A DNA stretch of 64,000 nt, from assembly GCF_013375535.1 (NCBI RefSeq), contig NZ_JABXJG010000001.1, positions 2,646,001 through 2,710,000 of the forward strand. The letters are read 5' to 3'. Both the position numbers and the translations under genes were made by a program. The stretch is from Sphingobium sp. 15-1 (GTDB lineage Bacteria; Pseudomonadota; Alphaproteobacteria; Sphingomonadales; Sphingomonadaceae). Every line of letters starts with the position of its first letter. The stretch's first letter is position 1. This document shows positions 54,759 through 63,142 of the stretch, piece by piece. The notes below the pieces were generated by a model. That model did no database searches. It worked only from the letters and a program-made list of their open reading frames with translations, and was not told the DNA's origin.

Positions 54759-56030
54759 TCATGGGGCCTCTGCGATTGGTTGAAGCTCGACCTGGAAGCC
54801 AAGCTTGGTGAGCTGGGCGACCAGACGCCTGGCTTTGCATTCGGCGGAGCGACGGTCGAAGTGGTCGATGCCAAGATCCTGATGTACGACGCCGTTTGTG
54901 AGCATGTGCCAGATCGCGGTGAGCATGGCGGCGGCGACCGCACAGATCGCTTTCTTGGGACCCCGCCGGCTGCGCAAGCGGTTGAACTGCGCCTTGTAAT
55001 AGCTGTCTTTCTTTTTCACGGCAGACCAGGCGCATTGGACCAGCACGGTCTTGAGCCAGCGCCCGCCCTTGCGCAGGTGCGAGGATTTGCGCTTGCCGGC
55101 GCTCTCATTCTGCCCCGGACACAGCCCGGCCCAGGCGACAAAATGCCCGGCGGTGGCAAAGCGGCTCATGTCGGTGCCGGTTTCCGCCAGGATGCTGGTG
55201 GCCGACAGGGTGCTGATGCCCGGCATCGTGTTGAGAAGATGGATCAGGGATCGAAAGGTGGCTCGCCCGGGCGCCACCTGCTGGTCCATGGCAGCGATTG
55301 CGGCATCAACTGCCCGATCGATCTCGATGATCGCCTTGTCCAGCGCGTCATACTGCTCGAGGTAGAGCCTGAGCATGAAACAGTGATGATCGGTCAGCCG
55401 CCCATGCAGCGCATCATACAGATGTTTGGGAGTGGCCTTGACCCGTCCATCGGCCAGGGCCGCCAGCCTGGCCGGATTGCGGATCCCGGCGATCATCGCT
55501 TCGATCATCCGGCGGCCCGACACGCCCATGATGTCGCTGATTACCGAATCCAGTTTGATATTGGCCTCTTCCAACGTCTTCTGGATCCGCTGGGTGTGGC
55601 GGGTCTGCTCCTGGATCAGCTGCTTGCGCATGCGCATCAGCGAACGCAGCTCCTGCGTCGCCTGGTCGGGAACGAAGCTCGCCCGGATCAGGCCACAGGC
55701 GACCAGATCGGCAATCCAGGTCGCGTCATTGACGTCGGTCTTGCGGCCCGGAACATTCTTGATGTGCGCGGCATTGGCCAGGATCAGATCGAAGGGGCCC
55801 TCGCTCAGGATATTCCACACCGGCTTCCAGTAGACCCCGGTCGCCTCCATCGCGACATGGCTACAGCCTGAGTCCGTCAGCCACGCCAGCAAGGACGACA
55901 GGCCCGCCGTCGTGGTCTCGAAGGACTGGCATTCCCGGCTTGTCTTGCCCTCCGACGCCAGGCGTACACAGCCCACGATCATCGCTTTGTGTACATCCAG
56001 ACCAGCGACACGTTCGTGCATGATCTCCAT
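54759..56030 (-). CDS. IS110-family transposase (DEDD recombinase)
   Basis: 423 residues. N-terminal RuvC-like catalytic domain: VAGLDVHKAMI (Asp), HVAMEATGVYWKPVWN (Glu) and GRKTDVNDATWIADL (Asp pair); a coiled-coil middle; then the Transposase_20 domain NTMPGISTLSATSILAETGTDMSRF...WAGLCPGQNESAGKRKSSHLRKGG. Start at 56030 with GAGGAGAG upstream. The frame appears intact, so the element may still be active. Confidence 0.95.
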   Translation of the reverse strand: MEIMHERVAGLDVHKAMIVGCVRLASEGKTSRECQSFETTTAGLSSLLAWLTDSGCSHVAMEATGVYWKPVWNILSEGPFDLILANAAHIKNVPGRKTDVNDATWIADLVACGLIRASFVPDQATQELRSLMRMRKQLIQEQTRHTQRIQKTLEEANIKLDSVISDIMGVSGRRMIEAMIAGIRNPARLAALADGRVKATPKHLYDALHGRLTDHHCFMLRLYLEQYDALDKAIIEIDRAVDAAIAAMDQQVAPGRATFRSLIHLLNTMPGISTLSATSILAETGTDMSRFATAGHFVAWAGLCPGQNESAGKRKSSHLRKGGRWLKTVLVQCAWSAVKKKDSYYKAQFNRLRSRRGPKKAICAVAAAMLTAIWHMLTNGVVHQDLGIDHFDRRSAECKARRLVAQLTKLGFQVELQPIAEAP

Positions 56031-56287
56031 CGAGACTCTCCTCTCACCAGTGCCGCCAGCGTGGGGACCTCACCGAAAAGAACTCTAAGGAACGCGCTCC
56101 AGGAACATGGCTGCTCCCTGGCGCCAATGGGGGTGATCGAGGCGCCCCGGGTCCAAACTACTTTACGGGCTCTCCAGCACCATAGCAAAAAGCAACCTCC
56201 GTGCTGACGACGTCGACATAATATCGCGCGGAGCGCAGCCCGACCAGTTTCAGTTAAGGGGGTCAGCCAAAGGCTGGTGCCGAACTA
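56031..56287 (-). ncRNA. Candidate bridge-RNA region of the IS110 element
   Basis: Non-coding end upstream of the transposase, where IS110-group elements encode their bridge RNA. A hairpin CCAGG (56099-56103) / CCTGG (56117-56121) has a loop carrying GCTGCT, which matches the target strand CGCTGCT at the insertion point. CTAAGGA at 56085-56091 matches the element's own joined end (CT+AAGGA). Exact RNA ends cannot be set by eye. Confidence 0.45.
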
Positions 56288-56289
56288 CT

Positions 56290-58594
56290 TTCCAAGAAAT
56301 TCGACGATGGCCGCTTCGGCATCCTGGCCTCCGTCGCCTATCAGAAGCGCCATATCCGCGAAGTCGGCTATTCGGCGGTGGATATATTGTCGGCTAACAG
56401 CAATGGCGGCTTCTGTTCGCCGCTGGGCTATGCGCCCGCGAACACCGCCGGTCAGACGGCGGCCCAGCTCGCGTTGAGGGGCGTCACCGCCACCGATTGC
56501 AGCACCGGCAATCCCCGCACCAGCACCACCGCCGCCTATCAGACGATCCAGGATCTGCGCCGCGCCGACCTCTCCGGAACGGCGGGCAGCGGCGCCTTCC
56601 TGCCGCGCCTGCCGCGCTACCTCAACTCGGAACAGAATCAGGAACGGATCGGCGGATCGCTGACCCTTCAGTTCCAGCCCGACGACGACACCGACATCTC
56701 GGTCGACGCGCTCTATTCGCGCTTCGACGTGACCCGCCGCGACAATTATATCGCTGCCGTCTCCTTCGCCCGCAGCGCCGCCAATCTCGGCCAGCCCATG
56801 ACGTCGGTGCGCGATGTCGAGTTCGATGAAAACGGCTCGCTGGTCTATGGCCTGTTCGATGGCGTGGACGTCCGCTCGGAAGGGTTGGTCGATCATTTCG
56901 TCTCGACCTTCAAGCAGACCGACCTGAACTTCCGCCACCGCTTCAGCGATTCGCTGGAGATCACTGGCCTGATCGGCTTCAACCGCTCGATCTGGGACGG
57001 CAAGAAGCGGCTCCAGACCTTCATTGACGCGATCGACACCGATGGTTTCTCGATCGATTTCCGCAATGGCGGCACGACGCCGACGCTGGGCTTCGGCATC
57101 GACGTGAATGATCCGGCCAGCTTCAACTATGCGCCCGCGCTGGCCAACGGCACGGTGCTGGGCGGCTTCAGCTTCCAGGGCAAGCCGTCGAAGAACAAGA
57201 CCGATGTGCTGACCAGCGAACTCAACCTGCTCTGGACGGTTAGCGACGCCTTCAAGGTCAAGGCGGGCAGCCAGTATCGGCGCAATGATTTCCGTTCGAC
57301 CTTCCTGCGGCCCTATACGGCGGACTCGCTGGTCCGGGCGCTGCCGGCCGGGACGACGCTGGCGGGCATCACGACCACCATCACAGGCGTGGACAAGCTG
57401 TGGGGCAATGGCGCGCCCTCAAGCTGGGTCGCGATCGATCCGGATAAATGGGCGAGCACCGTCGGCTTCGATTCCGTGCGCTTTTGTGGCGTCGAATGCG
57501 GCGGCGGCGACAGCCGCGTGCGGGAGGAAGTGGCCAGCGCCTATCTGATGGCGCAGTTCGATCTGGAGGACATGCTCGGCTTCGGCGTGCGGGGCGATGT
57601 CGGCGTGCGCTATGTCCATACCGACATGCGGTCGTCGGGCTATATCAACATCTCCAGCGCGACTTCCCCTACGGGCCTCGCCGGACAGTTCAAGGCGGCG
57701 AACAAAATCTATGACGACTGGCTGCCGTCCGCCAATATCGTGATCGAGCCGGTGCGCAACCTGCTGCTGCGTTTCTCGGCCTCCAAGGTGCTGTCCCGTC
57801 CGGAACTCGCGCTGCTGACGCCGACCAGCTCCATCACCGCGACCACCCGCAACGGCAGCATCAGCAACCCCGGTCTCGACCCGATCCGCGCGACCACCTT
57901 CGACGCGGCGGTGGAATGGTATTTCCGGCCGGGCGCGCTGCTGTCGGCGGCCTTCTTCTACAAGGACATCAAGACCTATATCCAGTCGATCAGCAGCCAG
58001 GTCCTTTTCACCGACCTGGGCCTGCCGGTCGAGCTGCTGACGGGCAGCAACACCCTGCCGAGCGAAACCTTCACCGTCTCCCAGCCGGTCAACACGCCCG
58101 GCGGGCCGCTGAAGGGCATTGAGCTCAACGCCCAGATCCCGTTCAACTTCCTGCACGGTTTCCTGGGCAATTTCGGCCTGCTGGCGAATTACACCCATGT
58201 CGTTTCGAAGATCAATTATTGCCTGACCAGCGTCGCCGGCGTTTGCACCGTCAGCACCAAGGACGATCTGATTGGCCTGTCGCCCAACACCGCCTCGGCC
58301 ACGCTTTATTATGAGGATGACAAGTTCAGCATCCGCACGACCGGCAATTTCCGCGACAAGTTCATCCGCGGCATTCCCGCCTCGCCGGGCAGCGACCTGC
58401 AGGGCAATAGCAAGACCTTCTACATGGACGCTTCGGCGTCGTACAACATCAACGACCGGTTGAAGGTGATCGTCGAGGCGACCAACCTGACCGACGAGCA
58501 GAACCGCCTTTATATCGACAGCACCCGGCAGGACACGCTGTTCGAGACGCGGATCGGCCGGACCTTCACCTTCGGGGTGAACTACCGGATGTGA
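56290..58594 (+). pseudogene. TonB-dependent receptor, 3' part (split by IS110 element)
   Basis: About 767 residues of beta-barrel, continuing in frame with the 5' part. Begins SKKFDDGRFGILASVAYQKRHIREVGY and ends with the aromatic strand RIGRTFTFGVNYRM. Strands and Asp/Asn-rich loops are well preserved and there is no stop. An ATG at 56378 opens the frame, but without signal peptide and plug the product should not reach or work in the outer membrane. Confidence 0.9.
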
Positions 58595-58618
58595 CGGGGA
58601 CCCCCTTCCCCCAACTGC

Positions 58619-58653
58619 GGGCGCGGCTGCCGATGGCGCCGCGCCCTTTTTTT
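58619..58653 (+). terminator. Rho-independent terminator of the receptor gene
   Basis: GGGCGCGGC, a 10-base loop, GCCGCGCCC and seven T, 25 bases after the stop codon. Confidence 0.92.
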
Positions 58654-58682
58654 GTTTGGAGCGTCAGCTCGATGGAAACGTC

Positions 58683-58751
58683 CCGTGTTCCTGCGCAGGC
58701 AGGAACCCAGTTCTGCCGTCGGGCCTGGGCTCCTGCCTCCGCAGGAGCACG
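58683..58751. repeat. Extragenic inverted repeat, class A copy 5
   Basis: CCGTGTTCCTGCGCAGGCAG...AACCCAG at the left and CTGGGCTCCTGCC...TCCGCAGGAGCACG at the right, between convergent receptor and IclR genes. Confidence 0.85.
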
Positions 58752-58767
58752 CTGCACATCCAGAACT

Positions 58768-59535
58768 CTAACGCCGGCTGTAGCCCACCGCTTCGCTGAT
58801 TTGCCCGGCGGTGCGGCGGACCTGTTCGCCCAGGCTGTCGATGATGTCGTCGGTCAGATAATGGGCGGCGCTGGCGATGCTGATGGCGACGCAGATCTGC
58901 CCCTTCGCCTCCCGCACCGGCACGGCGATGGAGCGCACGCCATCGCCCAGTTCGCTGTCATGCTGCACCAGCCCGCGCGCCTTATGCTCGCGCATTTCCT
59001 TGATATAGGCGTCGATCTGCTTGCGGGACGCCTTGCCACCCCTGGCTTCGGCATAAAGCCGTTCCCAGACCGCTTCATCCTCGTCCAGCAGCAGCGCCTT
59101 GCCGAGACCCGTCTCCGCGATCGGGCGGCGGTCGCCCGGCGCGGTCGAGACGCGCAGCCGCTGCGTGCCGTTCACCCGGTCGAGATGGCGGGACCAGTCG
59201 CCCTCGCGCTTGCCGACGAACACGCAAAAACCGGTACGCTCCGACAGGCCTTCCATGAACGGCCGGGCGACGCGGACATAGTCGATCTGCTCGGTCGCCA
59301 GCACGCCGAGTTGCAACAGCTTCGGCCCCAGCGCAAAGCCGTTCTTCGTCACCGACAGATAGTCGCGGGACCGCAGCGCCTGCACCAGCCGGTGGGCGGT
59401 GGTCTTGCTCATGCCCAGCTTGCGGGCAAGGTCGGCGGCGCGGATCGGCCCGTCGATCACTTCGTCCATGATGTCGAGCGCGCGCATCAACGTCTGCGTG
59501 CCCTTGACGCCTTCCTGTTTCTCTTCGCCGTCCAT
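58768..59535 (-). CDS. IclR family transcriptional regulator (locus edge)
   Basis: 255 residues from the ATG at 59535, preceded by GAGAG. Helix-turn-helix TLMRALDIMDEVIDGPIRAADLARKLGMSKTTAHRLVQAL, then the effector domain with GLGKALLLDEDEAVWERLY and IAVPVREAKGQICVAISIAS. It resembles the other IclR protein at 37.7 kb in overall layout. It stands alone at the border of the pectin locus and is a second candidate for binding the shared 15-bp operator, perhaps sensing a uronate (KDG-like) signal. Ligand unknown. Confidence 0.9.
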   Translation of the reverse strand: MDGEEKQEGVKGTQTLMRALDIMDEVIDGPIRAADLARKLGMSKTTAHRLVQALRSRDYLSVTKNGFALGPKLLQLGVLATEQIDYVRVARPFMEGLSERTGFCVFVGKREGDWSRHLDRVNGTQRLRVSTAPGDRRPIAETGLGKALLLDEDEAVWERLYAEARGGKASRKQIDAYIKEMREHKARGLVQHDSELGDGVRSIAVPVREAKGQICVAISIASAAHYLTDDIIDSLGEQVRRTAGQISEAVGYSRR

Positions 59536-59614
59536 AGGTCTCTCATTCTGGAACGCCACCAAGGCGGCCCACATTGCGGGAAACCTATCCCCTATTTTGG
59601 CAATATTGTCAGCA

Positions 59615-59653
59615 GGAAAAGAAAAGGCCCGCCGGTCGGACGACTGGCGGGCC
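59615..59653 (-). terminator. Rho-independent terminator of the tol-pal operon
   Basis: Read on the minus strand: GGCCCGCC, a loop with inner pairing, GGCGGGCC, then TTTTCTTTTC, 36 bases after the pal stop. Confidence 0.93.
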
Positions 59654-59688
59654 ATGAAGCGTTGGTGCGACCCAAAAGCTTCAGATGA

Positions 59689-60198
59689 TCAATATTGGAC
59701 GGTGACGGTCACAGCGCGGCGGTTCTGCGCCCAGGCCGCTTCGTCCGAACCCAGCGCTGCGGGGCGCTCCTTGCCATAGCTGACGGTGGTGATGCGGCCC
59801 GCGTCGATGCCCAGCGAGGCGAGATAGTTCTTCGCCGCATTGGCGCGGCGTTCGCCCAGCGCAATATTATAGTCGCGGGTGCCGCGCTCGTCGGCATGCC
59901 CTTCGATCGTCACGCGCACATTGGGGTTCTGCTGCAGCCAGGCGGCCTGGCTCTGGAGGATCTGCTGGTCCTGCGCGTCGACATCATATTGGTCGGTGTC
60001 GAACAGGATGCGGTCCGACGACACGGAGGCGACGAAATCCTCCTGGCTGCCCTTGACCGGGCCGGAGGGCGCCGCCGGGCCGGTGGAAGCCGATGTGTCG
60101 CCGCCGGGGGCAGGCGGCAGTTCCTTCGGCGGCTTCTTGGAGCAGGCGGCGAGAGCCACGATGGCGGTCGCCACCAGCACGGTGCGGGAAAGTTTCAT
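59689..60198 (-). CDS. pal: Peptidoglycan-associated lipoprotein Pal
   Basis: 169 residues from the ATG at 60198. Lipobox VALAAC, short linker ([11 protein letters not shown]), then the OmpA-like peptidoglycan-binding domain: [49 protein letters not shown] and [13 protein letters not shown]. Outer-membrane anchor of the Tol-Pal system, which pulls the envelope together at division. Confidence 0.97.
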   Translation of the reverse strand: MKLSRTVLVATAIVALAACSKKPPKELPPAPGGDTSASTGPAAPSGPVKGSQEDFVASVSSDRILFDTDQYDVDAQDQQILQSQAAWLQQNPNVRVTIEGHADERGTRDYNIALGERRANAAKNYLASLGIDAGRITTVSYGKERPAALGSDEAAWAQNRRAVTVTVQY

Positions 60199-60268
60199 CG
60201 GGTTGCTCCTCAACATTTTCTAAAAGTCGTTACGCAGTCAGGACGATTCGGTTCCGTTATGACGCAGA

Positions 60269-61618
60269 TCAGGGCAGCAAGGGACCCCAGGCCGGGTCGG
60301 AACCGCTGAGCGGCGTCGGAATCCGCCGCTCGTTCACGCCGGTCAGGTCGACCTGCCACACCTGGCTGTTGCCGTCGCGGCCGGGCGTGGTGCGGAAGAA
60401 CTGCAGCACGCGGCCGTTGGGCGACCAGCTCGGCTGCTCGTCTTGCCAGCCATTGGTCAGGATGCGCTCATTGTCGCCGGTGGGCGTCATGACCGCGATC
60501 TTGAAGTCGCCCGAAATCTTGGTGAAGGCGATCAGGTCGCCGCGGGGGCTCCATTCGGGCGTCGCATAGCGGCCGCCGCCATGGCTGATCCGGCGCTGGC
60601 CCGAACCGTCGGCATTCATGACATAGACCTGCTGGCTGCCCGACCGGTCGCTTTCGAACACGATCTGGCGGCCGTCGGGCGAATAGCTGCCGCCGACATC
60701 GATGCCCGGCGCGGTGGTCAGGCGGACCGGCGCGCCGCCGTCGGCGGCGACGCGATAGACGTCGGTGTTACCCGCGATCGCCATGGAAAAGAGGATGTTG
60801 CGGCCATCGGGCGACCAGCGCGGCGCGAAGGTCGGGTTGTTGCTTTCGGTCACCAGCCGTTGCCGCCCGGTGCCGATGTCATAGACATAGATGCGCACCC
60901 GGTTGTTCAGGTAGCTCACATAGACGATCGACTTATAGTCGGGCGAGAAGCGCGGGGTCAGCGCGATCGACTGGCCGTTGGTGATGAAGCGATGGTTCGC
61001 GCCGTCCGAATCCATGATGGCGAGCCGCTTGGTCCGGTTCCCCTTGGGGCCGCTCTCCGCGATATAGGCGATGCGGCTGTCGAAGAAGGGGCTTTCGCCC
61101 GACAGGCGCGCATAGATGGCGTCGGCGCATTTATGCGCGGCCCGGCGCCAGTCGCGGGGGGCGACGACATAGCCCTGCCGCGTCAATTCCTGCTTCAGCG
61201 CCACGTCGTAGAGATAGCAGCCGACGGTGATGTCCGCCTCGCCGCCGGTGGTGCGCACGAAACCCTGCACCAGCGCCTGATAGGCGCCCCATTTGTCATA
61301 GGCTGGGCTGGTGACTTCGGGAAAGGCGATGGTCGGGATGCCGTTGGGGCCGGAGGGATCGAACAGGCCCGACCCCTTGAGGTCGGCGGCGATCACTTCC
61401 GCGATCTTGCGGCCCAGTTCGGTCGAGCCGCCTGCGGGCGTCGAGACTTCCGCCTGCGCGGGCAGCGCGGGGACGACGATCTTGAGGTTGGAGGAGGATT
61501 CGTCCGTCACGTCGACGCTGAGCTGCGCCGAAACGGCGGGCGCGAGCGCCAGCAGCAGCGCCCCCAGCGTGGCCCCAAATGCGGCCCGAGCCTTTCCTGT
61601 CCTGAAGGGTGGGGTCAT
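60269..61618 (-). CDS. tolB: Tol-Pal system protein TolB
   Basis: 449 residues with a signal peptide (TLGALLLALAPAVSAQL). N-terminal domain (IAEVIAADLKGSGLFDP), then the beta-propeller repeats (ALTPRFSPDYKSIVYVSYLN, FAPRWSPDGRNILFSMAIAG, GGSYSPDGRQIVFESDRSG, ATPEWSPRGDLIAFTK). Periplasmic link between TolA and Pal. Overlaps tolA by four bases; 70 bases before pal. Confidence 0.97.
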   Translation of the reverse strand: MTPPFRTGKARAAFGATLGALLLALAPAVSAQLSVDVTDESSSNLKIVVPALPAQAEVSTPAGGSTELGRKIAEVIAADLKGSGLFDPSGPNGIPTIAFPEVTSPAYDKWGAYQALVQGFVRTTGGEADITVGCYLYDVALKQELTRQGYVVAPRDWRRAAHKCADAIYARLSGESPFFDSRIAYIAESGPKGNRTKRLAIMDSDGANHRFITNGQSIALTPRFSPDYKSIVYVSYLNNRVRIYVYDIGTGRQRLVTESNNPTFAPRWSPDGRNILFSMAIAGNTDVYRVAADGGAPVRLTTAPGIDVGGSYSPDGRQIVFESDRSGSQQVYVMNADGSGQRRISHGGGRYATPEWSPRGDLIAFTKISGDFKIAVMTPTGDNERILTNGWQDEQPSWSPNGRVLQFFRTTPGRDGNSQVWQVDLTGVNERRIPTPLSGSDPAWGPLLP

Positions 61619-62541
61619 TGCGATAGCCTCTTGTCGAAGGAGATGCGGAGGGATTTCCAGCCATCATAAAGATCGGGCGGCAGCTTGAAAGGCGCGGCCA
61701 GGCGGATCGCCTTCACCGCCAGTTCCTGGTGCAGCGTCACCTGCGTCCGGTTGCTGGCGGTGATGCCAGTGGTGTTGACGACCTGCGGCTGCCCCGCGAG
61801 CGAGCCGTCGCGGGAAAGCTGCACGTCGACGAAGGTGCGGAGCTGTTCGATGTCAGCCCCGCTCGGGGATTTCCAATAGGGCTTGAGCTGACGGCGGATT
61901 TCCGCGTCCAGCGCGGCCTTCTGCGCCGGTCCCATGGCGGCGGCGGGCGGCGGCGCGGGCTTGCGCGGGGCGTCGTCCTCCGCATTGATGCCCTTGAGGA
62001 AATCCTTGCCCAGCAGCGATCCCTTGGGCTTGTCCGTCTTGCCCTGACCCGAAGCGCGGGCAGGCGCATTGGGCGCCGGCTTGGCCGCTGGCTTTTGCGA
62101 TGCCTTAGTGGGGAGGGCGGCAGCGGGTTTGGGCTTTTCAGCAGCCGGTTTTGGCTTGGGCTTGGCGGCCGGCACATCCTTTTTCGGCGGCGCGGGGGCG
62201 GGCTTGGGCGGAGCGGGCTGCGCCACCGGCTTGGGCGGTGCGGGCCTGGGCGCAGGCGGCATGGGGGTCGGCTCGGGCTGCGGCGCCGGTTCGGGTTCCG
62301 GCGCGGGCGCGGCCTCCTCGGTCGGGCCTTGTTCCGGCGCGACGCTGGGCGGGGGCGGCTGGGTCGAGACCTGCGGGGCCATCGACTTCAGCGCCACCTC
62401 GTCCACCAGGCTGACGTCCATCGGCGGTGAATTGAGCTTCAGGGGATTGGGGGTGGCCAGAAAGCCGGACGAGAGCAGGCCGAACAGCAGGACATGTCCC
62501 GCCGTCGCCACGCCAAGGCCGATTTTCTCCGCGCGATCCAT
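61615..62541 (-). CDS. tolA: Cell-envelope protein TolA-like
   Basis: 308 residues. One N-terminal membrane helix (IGLGVATAGHVLLFGLLSSGFL), a very long Pro/Ala/Lys linker (about 60-205), then a C-terminal domain (AALDAEIRRQLKPYWKSPSG..QLRTFVDVQLSRDGSLAGQP) of TolA/TonB type. It spans the periplasm and transmits TolQR motion to TolB and Pal. The ATG at 62541 is preferred to a TTG six bases earlier. Confidence 0.9.
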   Translation of the reverse strand: MDRAEKIGLGVATAGHVLLFGLLSSGFLATPNPLKLNSPPMDVSLVDEVALKSMAPQVSTQPPPPSVAPEQGPTEEAAPAPEPEPAPQPEPTPMPPAPRPAPPKPVAQPAPPKPAPAPPKKDVPAAKPKPKPAAEKPKPAAALPTKASQKPAAKPAPNAPARASGQGKTDKPKGSLLGKDFLKGINAEDDAPRKPAPPPAAAMGPAQKAALDAEIRRQLKPYWKSPSGADIEQLRTFVDVQLSRDGSLAGQPQVVNTTGITASNRTQVTLHQELAVKAIRLAAPFKLPPDLYDGWKSLRISFDKRLSQ

Positions 62542-62559
62542 GGGCAAGACCTATGGCCC

Positions 62560-63027
62560 CTATTCTGAACCGCTGCTGACAGCGGACCCGTCCTCGGTGC
62601 CGGTGCTGACCAGCGCGACCTTGTTCAGCCCCGCCCGGTTCAGCTCGCCCATGACCAGCATCACCCGGCCATAATCCAGCCCCTTGTCGGCGCGCAGGAA
62701 GATCTGCGGCGGCGCGTCCTTGCCCGCATTGGCGGACATGATCTCGGCCAGCCGATCCGGCAGTTCGGCATCGCTGATCTGCGCATCGTCGATGAAGACG
62801 CCGCCGTCGCGGTCGATGGAGACGACGGTGGGCTTCTGATCCTGATCCAGCCCCTTGGCGCGGGTTTCGGGCAGGTTCACCGGCACGCCCGTCACCAGCA
62901 GCGGCGCCGTCACCATGAAGATGATCAGCAGTACCAGCATGACGTCGACCAGCGGCGTGACGTTGATGTCCGCCATGGGCGCGCGATGGCGGCCCCGGCG
63001 ACCGGATGGAGGACTGGACATGGCCAT
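62560..63027 (-). CDS. tolR: TolR (ExbD/TolR family)
   Basis: 155 residues. Short basic N-terminus, one membrane helix carrying the conserved Asp (INVTPLVDVMLVLLIIFMVT), then the periplasmic domain (VNLPETRAKG, IFLRADKGLDYGRVMLVMGELNRAG). It forms the proton-driven motor with TolQ. An ATG at 63021 is an alternative start. Confidence 0.96.
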   Translation of the reverse strand: MAMSSPPSGRRGRHRAPMADINVTPLVDVMLVLLIIFMVTAPLLVTGVPVNLPETRAKGLDQDQKPTVVSIDRDGGVFIDDAQISDAELPDRLAEIMSANAGKDAPPQIFLRADKGLDYGRVMLVMGELNRAGLNKVALVSTGTEDGSAVSSGSE

Positions 63028-63040
63028 TATAACCGCCCCT

Positions 63041-63124
63041 CCGTCATCCCAGCGGAAGCTGGGATCTCGTGCCTCAAGCGCCGCCCTATCCGGCCTGAGA
63101 TCCCAGCTTCCGCTGGGATGACGG
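63041..63124. repeat. Perfect 28-bp inverted repeat between tolQ and tolR
   Basis: CCGTCATCCCAGCGGAAGCT... at 63041-63068 and its exact complement at 63097-63124, 28-base spacer. Each arm also folds on itself (ATCCCAGCGGAAGCTGGGAT). It fills the 115-base gap inside the tol operon. Confidence 0.92.
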
Positions 63125-63142
63125 TGTTGAAGGACAACATCG

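Larger units (their letters stand above)
54730..56289 (-). mobile_element. IS110-family insertion sequence, 1,560 bp
   Basis: Boundaries follow from the broken receptor frame. Host sequence ...CTCGCTGCT stops at 54729 and TTTCCAAG-type host sequence resumes at 56290; a CT dinucleotide is present on both sides (54728-54729 and 56288-56289). No terminal inverted repeats are seen, as in the IS110 group. Only about 29 bp lie beyond the transposase stop, but 259 bp lie upstream of its start. Confidence 0.88.

Noticed and set aside
56378..58594. The 3' receptor fragment as an independent gene starting at the ATG at 56378
   Set aside because: It lacks signal peptide, TonB box and plug, and joins in frame to the upstream fragment when the insertion is removed.
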